A stretch of DNA of 39,553 nucleotides, from positions 1 to 39,553 of the forward strand of contig NZ_JAFKID010000041.1 in NCBI RefSeq assembly GCF_017306545.1. Reading direction: 5' to 3'. The position numbers and the translations under genes were made by a program. The notes beneath the pieces were generated by a model. The model was not told the DNA's origin, made no database searches, and was given only the letters and a program-made list of their open reading frames with translations. The stretch comes from Mesorhizobium sp. (lineage in GTDB: Bacteria > Pseudomonadota > Alphaproteobacteria > Rhizobiales > Rhizobiaceae). Positions 34,421 to 39,553 of the stretch are shown here, in pieces (within the stretch, counting starts at the first letter, position 1; the number at the start of each line of letters is the position of its first letter).

Positions 34421-34458
34421 TTTCGTTGACCGAAACAGTGTTTCGTATCTCTGAAACA
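34421..34458 (-). promoter_or_regulatory. Operator-like cluster before livJ, candidate IclR-family sites
   Basis: The perfect inverted repeat CGAAACA-G-TGTTTCG spans 34431-34445. It is flanked by TTTCG at 34421-34425, pairing with CGAAA at 34431-34435, and by TGAAACA at 34452-34458, pairing with TGTTTC at 34439-34444 over 8 bp. The GAAACA-x-TGTTTC core resembles the known KdgR (IclR family) box. It sits between iclR and livJ, overlapping the expected transcription start of livJ. Confidence 0.7.
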
Positions 34459-34477
34459 TTTTGGGAGGCCGTGTCAA
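34449..34477 (-). promoter_or_regulatory. Candidate promoter of the livJ operon
   Basis: On the minus strand TTGACA (34477-34472) is a perfect -35, followed after 17 bp by TCAGAG (34454-34449), a poor -10. The inverted repeat at 34431-34445 would lie at about +5 to +20, fitting repression. Confidence 0.4.
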
Positions 34478-34488
34478 GTCCCTCGCGC

Positions 34489-35271
34489 TTATTCGAGCAC
34501 GTAGCCGAGTTCCGAGGAAATGGTGCGGGCGGCCTCGATGACCGCCGCGATCTGTTCCTGGGCGGGAACCGGCGGAAGAAACTGAACCGAATCGACGACG
34601 GCAACCGCCCCGACCAGAGCCCCCGACCCCTCGAAGATCGGGGCGGCCAGCGTGTTGATGCCGATCATCGCTTCGCTGGGGGCGGTGGCCCAACCCTGAT
34701 GACGGATCTGCTCGATCTCGGTGCGAAGGGCGGCAGGCGTAGAGATCGTGTACTCGGTCATCTTCTCGAGCCGGGAATTGAGCACCTGGGCGCGCAGCGT
34801 CTCGGAACCGAAAGTCAGGCCGATCTTGCCCTGCGCCGAGGAATGGAACGGCAGGAGGGAGCCGGGGCGCACCCCGATTTCTATGGGCGATTTCCCTATA
34901 ATCGTTGAAAGAATCCGCACGCCGTCGATCTCCACCTGCGACACGACGGCGGAGTGGCCGAGCTTGTCCCGAAGCGCTCGCAACGCGCGGTAGCTGGCGA
35001 TCGCAAGGTCCTGGTTGTCGTTTGCCGCGCGCGCCAGAGCGATCAGCCGCAGGCCGATCCGGTAGCGTTCGGTCGTCTCCGATTGCAGGATATAGCCGTG
35101 CTGCTTGAGCGTATGCAGATGGCGGAAAATGCGGCTCTTGGTTGTTCCCAGGGCCTCGGCCAGGGCGGTCACGCCCATCGGCTTGCCCTCCTCGGCCAGT
35201 TTTTCGAGAATCTTCAGTGCCAGCGCAACCGCCTGCACGCCGTCGCCGGACTCACCCGTCACCTTCGGCAT
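34489..35271 (-). CDS. IclR-family transcriptional regulator
   Basis: A 260-aa regulator of usual length. Residues about 12-75 are the IclR winged helix (ALKILEKLAEEGKPMGVTALAEAL..., KSRIFRHLHTLKQHGYI). Residues about 85-255 are the GAF-like effector domain (GHSAVVSQVEIDGVRIL, PFHSSAQGK, INTLAAPIFEGSGALVGAVAV). AAGGAGG is 5 bases before the ATG. It lies between the leftward catabolic operon and the divergent BKACE-SDR genes, and half-sites of one motif occur at its own promoter and both others. It is thus the likely regulator of the whole island. The effector is probably an acid or aromatic-like intermediate, by family. Confidence 0.9.
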   Translation of the reverse strand: MPKVTGESGDGVQAVALALKILEKLAEEGKPMGVTALAEALGTTKSRIFRHLHTLKQHGYILQSETTERYRIGLRLIALARAANDNQDLAIASYRALRALRDKLGHSAVVSQVEIDGVRILSTIIGKSPIEIGVRPGSLLPFHSSAQGKIGLTFGSETLRAQVLNSRLEKMTEYTISTPAALRTEIEQIRHQGWATAPSEAMIGINTLAAPIFEGSGALVGAVAVVDSVQFLPPVPAQEQIAAVIEAARTISSELGYVLE

Positions 35272-35335
35272 CCTAGCCTCCTTGAATCTGTCATTGGAAA
35301 GCGCGGAACAACCGGCCGCGCATTGTGTTGCACTG

Positions 35336-35372
35336 AATATAAAGGGCTACGCCGTTTTTTCTAACGAAACAA
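35336..35372 (-). promoter_or_regulatory. Candidate iclR promoter with adjoining TTGTTTCGTT site
   Basis: On the minus strand TTAGAA (35364-35359), a 17-bp spacer and TATATT (35341-35336, five of six consensus bases) form a promoter. TTGTTTCGTT (35372-35363) abuts and overlaps the -35. The same 10-mer occurs on the opposite strand at 35495-35504 upstream of the BKACE gene. Confidence 0.5.
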
Positions 35373-35494
35373 GCGCCACGACGGCATCGATGGTTCGGCT
35401 CACGCCCATCCAACGACGGACACCGGATCGCCGGGAGCACGCTCCCCGGCGTGCGGCTATCGAAAGATGGCGAAGTACCGACTTGACTCCCAAT

Positions 35495-35545
35495 TTGTTT
35501 CGTTCAACGATTTAATACTACTATTATGTTCTGTTAGATGAAACA
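35495..35545 (+). promoter_or_regulatory. Candidate BKACE promoter and operator half-sites
   Basis: TTGTTTCGTT (35495-35504) overlaps a possible -35 TTCAAC (35503-35508); TATGTT (35525-35530) after 16 bp could be the -10, and TATTAT at 35522 is an alternative. TGAAACA (35539-35545) follows, preceded by TGTTC at 35527-35531. The motif parts match those before livJ and iclR. Confidence 0.45.
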
Positions 35546-35633
35546 TCATGAGGAGCGAAGCCATGGAGACCCGGCATGCGAGCGCCCGGCGCCTCTTGCC
35601 TCCGCTCTCCCTCCGTTCAGGAAAGACCGCTCC

Positions 35634-36560
35634 ATGAGCCGCAAAGTCATCATCACCTGTGCCGTGACCGGATCGATCCACACCCCGTCGATGTCTCCGT
35701 ATCTGCCAATCACGCCCGAGCAGATCGCCGAGGCCGCGATCGGTGCGCGCGAGGCGGGTGCCGCGATCGTCCATTTGCACGCGCGCGATCCCGAAACCGG
35801 CCAACCGGACCAGCGCCCGGAAGCCTTCGAACCGTTCCTGAAAGTCATCAAGCAGCGATCGGATGTGGTGATCAACATCACGACCGGCGGCGCGCCGACG
35901 ATGACGGTCGAGGAGCGGCTGCGCCCGGCCACGGTCTTCGAACCCGAGGTCGCCTCGCTCAACATGGGATCGATGAACTTCGGCCTCTTCCCGATCCTCG
36001 AAAAGAGGAACGACTTCCGCTTCGACTGGGAACGCGCCTATCTGGAGGGATCGCGCGACCGGGTCTTCCGCAACACCTTCGCCGACATTTCGAGCATCCT
36101 GAGCACCTGCGCGGGCAACCGCACGCGCTTCGAGATCGAGTGCTACGACATCGGCCATCTCTATACGCTCGACCACTTCGTCCAGCGCGGGCTCGTCGAG
36201 CCGCCGTTCTTCGTGCAGTCGGTCTTCGGCATTCTCGGCGGCATCGGCGCGCATCCCGAGGACGTGATGCACATGCGGCGGACCGCCGACCGTCTTTTCG
36301 GCGGAAAATATCACTGGTCGGTGCTCGGCGCGGGGCGCCACCAGATGCCGGTGGCGCTGCAATCGGTGCTTCTGGGCGGCCACCTGCGCGTCGGGCTGGA
36401 GGACTCGCTCTATGCCGGGCGCGGACGGCTGGCGCGCAGCAATGCCGAGCAGGTCGCGCTGGCGCGCCAGATGGTCGAAAGCCTGGGACTGGAAATCGCG
36501 ACCCCCGACGAGGCACGCGAGATCCTGAACCTGAAGGGCGGCGACAAGGTGGCCTTCTGA
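35634..36560 (+). CDS. DUF849/BKACE-family beta-keto acid cleavage enzyme
   Basis: A 308-aa cytoplasmic zinc enzyme of the 3-keto-5-aminohexanoate cleavage (Kce/BKACE) family, which transfers the acetyl unit of a beta-keto acid to acetyl-CoA to give acetoacetate and a shortened acyl-CoA. Zinc ligands His47 and His49 (VHLHARD) and the conserved Glu256 in GLEDSLY are present, as are NITTGGAPTM and AGRHQMPVA. ATG 35634 gives the usual N-terminus KVIITCAVTGSIHTPSMSPY; AGGAAAG lies about 9 bases upstream. It is first of a rightward pair with an SDR and divergent from iclR. Family members differ in substrate (dehydrocarnitine, amino- or hydroxy-keto acids), which sequence alone does not settle. Confidence 0.9.
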   Translation: MSRKVIITCAVTGSIHTPSMSPYLPITPEQIAEAAIGAREAGAAIVHLHARDPETGQPDQRPEAFEPFLKVIKQRSDVVINITTGGAPTMTVEERLRPATVFEPEVASLNMGSMNFGLFPILEKRNDFRFDWERAYLEGSRDRVFRNTFADISSILSTCAGNRTRFEIECYDIGHLYTLDHFVQRGLVEPPFFVQSVFGILGGIGAHPEDVMHMRRTADRLFGGKYHWSVLGAGRHQMPVALQSVLLGGHLRVGLEDSLYAGRGRLARSNAEQVALARQMVESLGLEIATPDEAREILNLKGGDKVAF

Positions 36561-36596
36561 AGCAATTTCGCGAAAAGCGCGAAGCGGCTTTCCGTC
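36561..36596. repeat. Dispersed palindromic element, partial copy 2
   Basis: AGCAATTTCGCGAAAAGCGC and the following bases align to 25037-25072 at 25 of 36 positions. Both copies begin directly after a stop codon. The right half of the element seen at 25033-25134 is not evident here; instead a different hairpin follows at 36618-36646. Confidence 0.55.
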
Positions 36597-36617
36597 AGGA
36601 TAGCCAGGGAGCCAAGA

Positions 36618-36646
36618 ACCGGACCGTTTGCGTGAAACGATCCGGT
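36618..36646. repeat. Stem-loop upstream of the island SDR gene
   Basis: ACCGGACCGTTT (36618-36629) and AAACGATCCGGT (36635-36646) pair at 11 of 12 positions around a 5-base loop GCGTG. The hairpin ends 2 bases before the GGAGGAG ribosome site of the next gene. It lacks a T-run, so it is not a classic terminator. It may be part of the repeat element, a processing site, or a structure that limits translation of the SDR. Confidence 0.65.
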
Positions 36647-36659
36647 GCGGAGGAGTGGG

Positions 36660-37409
36660 ATGGCTGCAAAGAGCGGGTTGGCGGGAAAGGTTGCGCTGGT
36701 CAGCGGCGGCTCGCGCGGGATCGGCGCGGCCGTCGCCCTTCGGCTTGCGCGCGACGGTGCCCGTGTCGTCGTGGGCTACAGGTCCGACGTGGCCTCGGCC
36801 GAGCGCGTGATTGCGGAACTAGCGACAGCGGGAAGCATGGGACAGGCCGTGGCGGCGGACATTGCCCGGCCCAAAGAATGCGAGCGGCTTGTCGCACAGG
36901 CACTTGAAGCCTTTGGCCGGCTGGACATTCTCGTGAACGCCGCCGGTGTCGCAACCTATCTCCCGCTCGAGGAGGCCGACGCGGACCACTTTCACGCCAC
37001 GTTCGATGCCAATGTGCTCGGCGCGCTGGCACTTACTCGCGCAGCTGCCCCGGTGATGACGGCGCCCGGCGGGCGCATCATTCACTTCTCGTCACGTCTG
37101 GCGCAGACGCCGCTCGCCGGCAGTTCTGTCTATGCCGCGTCGAAGGCGGCAGTTTCGGCGCTGGTGCTGGCGCTGGCGCAGGAACTCGGTCCGCGCGGGA
37201 TCACCATCAACGCCGTCGCCCCTGGGGTGATCGAGACAGATATGACGGCGGGCGTGATCCGCGAGCGCGGCGATGCAATCCGCTCGCTGACACCCTTACG
37301 GCGCATCGGCCAGCCCGAGGATATCGCCGGCCTGGTTGCCTTCCTCGCCTCGGATGACGGAGGCTGGATCAACGGCCGGACAATCCGGGCCGATGGCGGA
37401 ATGTTGTAG
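36660..37409 (+). CDS. SDR-family oxidoreductase, FabG-like
   Basis: A 249-aa classical short-chain dehydrogenase. SGGSRGIG at residues 15-22 is the cofactor loop, Arg41 after the second strand favours NADP(H), NAAG is at 93-96, and Ser145, Tyr158 and Lys162 (YAASK) form the catalytic set. The end NGRTIRADGGML is typical. ATG 36660 has GGAGGAG 4 bases upstream and is preferred over ATG 36645. Behind the BKACE gene it may make or use a beta-keto/beta-hydroxy acid, for example oxidising a hydroxy acid to the BKACE substrate. It is not likely to be the housekeeping FabG given the context. Confidence 0.85.
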   Translation: MAAKSGLAGKVALVSGGSRGIGAAVALRLARDGARVVVGYRSDVASAERVIAELATAGSMGQAVAADIARPKECERLVAQALEAFGRLDILVNAAGVATYLPLEEADADHFHATFDANVLGALALTRAAAPVMTAPGGRIIHFSSRLAQTPLAGSSVYAASKAAVSALVLALAQELGPRGITINAVAPGVIETDMTAGVIRERGDAIRSLTPLRRIGQPEDIAGLVAFLASDDGGWINGRTIRADGGML

Positions 37410-37672
37410 ACCTCGGTCAAGAACCCTCCGCACGACGGACGCCGATCGTCGAGCGTACCGGCCGCAGATGTCGAGAATTCTGTACCATCACGTGACAGGC
37501 GACGTCAGAAGCCGAGGGTGCCAGAGGGGGCTTTCCGTGCACCGGCAAGCAGGGGAGGGCTCATTTTCCTTTCCCGCGGTACAATCGAAGAGAGATGCCG
37601 TTACGAATATGGCCGACACCCAGATCATACGGAATATCCTCTCGTATTCGCGCGAACGGCTTCGGCGGCGCG
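37410..37672. other. Non-coding stretch after the SDR gene
   Basis: A convergent gap of 263 bp between the SDR and the MFS remnant. An open frame from ATG 37609 lacks a ribosome site and runs antisense through the remnant, so it is not called. TACAAT near 37581 is a lone -10-like hexamer. Nothing further is recognised. Confidence 0.4.
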
Positions 37673-38158
37673 TCAATAGTCCTGTCTTGCCGCAGGCACG
37701 GCCGGCTTCGCCAGCTTCCCTCGAACGGGCAATAGAGCAAGCACCGTCAGCAGCGCGAAGGCGGTGCGATGTCGGCGACGAGGGCATCGCGCGGCGCGCC
37801 GCGTATGCCCTTGCCGATCCGGTCGATGAAGCGTGCGGCGATCAGCCCGTCGAGCGAGGACGCCAGCGGAAAGACCGGCTTGACCAGGGCGGCGAGGCCA
37901 TAACCCAGCTCCCGAAAAGACCTTGGTGATCGAGGCCGTCGCCTCGGCGATGCCCTCGATAATGCCGACGGCCAGCGTCGAGGTGCCGAGCACCGTCACC
38001 ATATAGACCGGCAGCAGCGCATGGATCATCTCGGAGGAGACGTCCATCAGCAGCGAGACGAAGCCGAGCGCCCAGATGCCGGCCGGAATGCCCGGACGCA
38101 GGCCGGACGACGTGATTTTCCCGGCCGCGCTTGCGGGCTTCCCGGTCTGGTCGCTCAT
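37673..38158 (-). pseudogene. Decayed MFS transporter with two internal deletions and a frameshift
   Basis: ATG 38158 opens a polar N-terminus and a typical MFS first helix (IWALGFVSLLMDVSSEMIHAL, LPVYMV..., GIIEGIAEATASITKVFSG). Right after VFSG the DNA jumps, with a shift of frame, to ELGYGLAALVKPVFPLA and FIDRIGKGIRGAPRDAL, so the motif-A loop is lost. After VADIAPP another junction leads directly to a C-terminal end (FALLTVLALLPVRGKLAKPA..., stop TGA at 37673), removing most of the remaining helices. An intact member has about 400 residues; about 150 remain in two frames. The product cannot be a working transporter. Confidence 0.8.
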
Positions 38159-38274
38159 TTCCTGCGGTTTCCGTCGGCAGCGCCGAGAAGCCGGCGCTTT
38201 CCGTGCTGTTGATAATCCTGCCGAGCAGCCGCGCAAAGCGCGATGTTCACGGCGACCGGCAATCGCTGGCTGCC

Positions 38275-39120
38275 TCAGCCCTTTTCTTCTGCCGCGGTAA
38301 AGCCGTGGCCTTTGGCGGTCTTCGCCGGCTTGCCGCTTGCGTCGACCTCGACCAGTTCCTCGCCTTCGTGCCGCAGGCTCATATAGACGACGATCAGGAC
38401 GATCGCAGTAAGGAAGATGGCGCTGGTGATGATCGTGCCGAGGCCGAAGCCACCATACTGCGCCGGCTGGGACATCAGGTCGCCGAACGAGGCGCCCAGC
38501 GGCCGGGTCAGGATATAGACCAGCCAGAAGCCGAGGATCGCGTCGAGGCCGAGGAAGAAATAGCCGATGCTGAGCGAAAGGATGATCATGCCGAACAGGA
38601 CGCCGGTCGCCAGGTAGCCCAGCGCGAATTTCTCGGCCACAAGGTCGCCCGCCGCCGTGCCCAGCGCGAAGGTGAACAGGATGGCCAGCCAGTAGAAGGC
38701 CTCGCGCCGCCCGGTGAAGATGGAGTGGATGGAAAGCGTGCCCTCGGCCCTGAACCAGAGCAGGAACGTCAGCGCCAGCGCGACCGAGAACGCGATCGTC
38801 GTATCCAGCAGCGGCACATGGAAATTGTCGACCAGGTTATCGGTGATCAACGTGCCGACGATGCTGATCAGCACCACGCAAAGCCAATAGGCGGCCGGAA
38901 CGTAGCGCTTCTGTGCGAACTGCCAGACCAGCGCGATCGCGAGGATGGCGGACATGATCAGCGACGTCGCCGTCAGGCCGAGCCCCATCTGCACGTTGAG
39001 ATAGTCGGCCGCCGTTTCCCCCATGGTGACGGCCATCAGCTTGATGAGCCAGAAGTCGGTGGTGATGCGGGGAACTCGGTTGTAGGCGACGGTTTTGGCG
39101 GTGGCGCTCGGTGCGGGCAT
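38275..39120 (-). CDS. COG4705-like multi-pass membrane protein with four internal repeats
   Basis: A 281-aa inner-membrane protein with about eight hydrophobic segments and a charged tail (EGEELVEVDASGKPAKTAKG). The pattern [FY]WL-x8-G-x4-D occurs four times, at residues 23-39, 78-94, 143-159 and 198-214. The spacings 55, 65 and 55 imply a repeat pair that was itself duplicated. I associate it with the COG4705 group of uncharacterised membrane proteins. Function unknown; the regular buried Gly and Asp suggest a channel or carrier. Its start at ATG 39120 lies 53 bp after the end of the next leftward gene, and the two may share an operon. Confidence 0.78.
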   Translation of the reverse strand: MPAPSATAKTVAYNRVPRITTDFWLIKLMAVTMGETAADYLNVQMGLGLTATSLIMSAILAIALVWQFAQKRYVPAAYWLCVVLISIVGTLITDNLVDNFHVPLLDTTIAFSVALALTFLLWFRAEGTLSIHSIFTGRREAFYWLAILFTFALGTAAGDLVAEKFALGYLATGVLFGMIILSLSIGYFFLGLDAILGFWLVYILTRPLGASFGDLMSQPAQYGGFGLGTIITSAIFLTAIVLIVVYMSLRHEGEELVEVDASGKPAKTAKGHGFTAAEEKG

Positions 39121-39173
39121 GGCGGCTCTCCTGGAATGGGCGGAGGGAAGGTTGGCGGTGGGATGGCGTGCGC

Positions 39174-39553
39174 CTACGAAGCGGGCCGGGCCGGATCGTT
39201 GAGGACGGCCATCAGGCCGGCGAGCGTCTTGTCGACCTTGTCGGCCGACGGCGGGGATTGGCGCAGCGCCTTCAGCGCGGCGTCCGAGGCGGCGTCGATG
39301 TTGCCCCAGTCGGTCTGGTTCAGCGGCCTGATTGCCGTCTCGGCCTGGTCCCAGGCTGTTTCATAGTCGGTGACGCGCTTGGCGGCACCGGCAAGATCGC
39401 CCTTGGAAGCGAGGGTCTGGACGTCGGCGATGATGGTCTTGAAGGATGAAAGATCGCCAAGCCCCGCCGCCTTGGCCGGCGCGTTGCTGGCGTAAAGCTC
39501 GAACCCCGTGAAGACCGCCACTGGAGCGACAATGAGCGCGATGGCGAGAAAAA
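39174..39553 (-). CDS. Small secreted or membrane-anchored protein, N-terminus beyond window
   Basis: The frame runs from the window edge to TAG 39174-39176 (at least 126 residues visible). The visible start FLAIALIVAPVAVFTGFELY is a hydrophobic segment, probably a signal anchor whose first residues lie outside the window. The rest is helical and polar, with alternating Lys/Asp/Ala (for example LASKGDLAGAAKRVTDYETAW). A GTG at 39521 is in frame but would cut into the hydrophobic segment, so the true start is probably upstream. No family recognised with confidence; it is close to the COG4705-like gene and may be its partner. Confidence 0.65.
   Translation of the reverse strand, partial: FLAIALIVAPVAVFTGFELYASNAPAKAAGLGDLSSFKTIIADVQTLASKGDLAGAAKRVTDYETAWDQAETAIRPLNQTDWGNIDAASDAALKALRQSPPSADKVDKTLAGLMAVLNDPARPAS

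Larger units (their letters stand above)
35272..35633. other. Divergent intergenic region between iclR and the BKACE gene
   Basis: A gap of 362 bp. It holds the iclR promoter candidate (35336-35364), the BKACE promoter and operator candidates (35495-35545), a G+C-rich imperfect hairpin CGCCGGGAG-CACG-CTCCCCGGCG at 35429-35451 with no T-run, and a leader of about 90 bases before the BKACE start. No small gene is supported. Confidence 0.6.

Noticed and set aside
36660-37409. The island SDR as housekeeping FabG.
   Set aside because: It lies in a catabolic pair with a BKACE enzyme, away from fab genes, although the motifs are shared by both types.
37609-37929. Short plus-strand frame after the SDR gene.
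   Set aside because: No ribosome binding site and no recognisable product; it is antisense to the readable MFS remnant.

Overview
The window (39,553 bases, GC-rich, dense codon-packed operons) looks like a chromosomal or large-replicon segment of an alphaproteobacterium of the order Rhizobiales, probably near Mesorhizobium or another Phyllobacteriaceae genus. The grounds are high GC, many ABC-type catabolic operons, non-phosphorylative sugar oxidation genes of the rhizobial type, and a short dispersed palindromic element of a kind familiar from this group. No rRNA, tRNA, CRISPR array, insertion sequence or replication origin was seen. Functional names come from reading the translated sequence; no database search was run.

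Region 1 (1-9877) is a surface-adhesin locus. A very large two-partner-secretion exoprotein (at least 2031 residues, running off the left edge) is divergent from its own outer-membrane TpsB/ShlB-type transporter. A membrane-anchored winged-helix/TPR regulator of CadC/ToxR type follows in convergent orientation.

Region 2 (10186-19465) is a pentose/hexose oxidation locus. An araFGH ABC transporter and a sugar-type SDR dehydrogenase read leftward. A GntR/FCD regulator, D-galactonate dehydratase (dgoD), an IlvD/Edd-type L-arabinonate dehydratase and a DHDPS/NAL-fold 2-keto-3-deoxy sugar acid lyase read rightward. The two arms share an intergenic region with a perfect 10-bp inverted repeat between overlapping promoter-like elements. 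The set fits oxidative, non-phosphorylative use of L-arabinose and D-galactose, which share stereochemistry. No lactonase, ketoglutarate-semialdehyde dehydrogenase or dgoK/dgoA was seen here.

Region 3 (19774-25036) is a ROK regulator followed by a three-gene NitT/TauT-type ABC transporter (permease, ATPase, Tat-exported binding protein) and a type I sulfatase with a CxPSR formylglycine motif but no export signal. This suggests uptake of an intact sulfate ester with desulfation in the cytoplasm. A strong intrinsic terminator lies between the binding protein and the sulfatase.

Region 4 (25283-37409) is a catabolic island of unknown substrate and the best candidate here for an undescribed system. 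Leftward run an IclR regulator, a five-gene branched-chain-type ABC transporter, a cupin, a flavodoxin-fold oxidoreductase, a DUF6282 amidohydrolase-like protein, an HpcH/HpaI aldolase and a dihydroorotate-dehydrogenase-like FMN protein. Rightward run a DUF849/BKACE beta-keto acid cleavage enzyme and an SDR. CGAAACA/TGTTTCG half-sites recur at all three promoter regions around the iclR gene, suggesting one regulon.

Region 5 (37410-39553) holds a decayed MFS transporter, a COG4705-like membrane protein with four internal repeats, and the end of a small secreted or membrane-anchored protein cut by the right edge.
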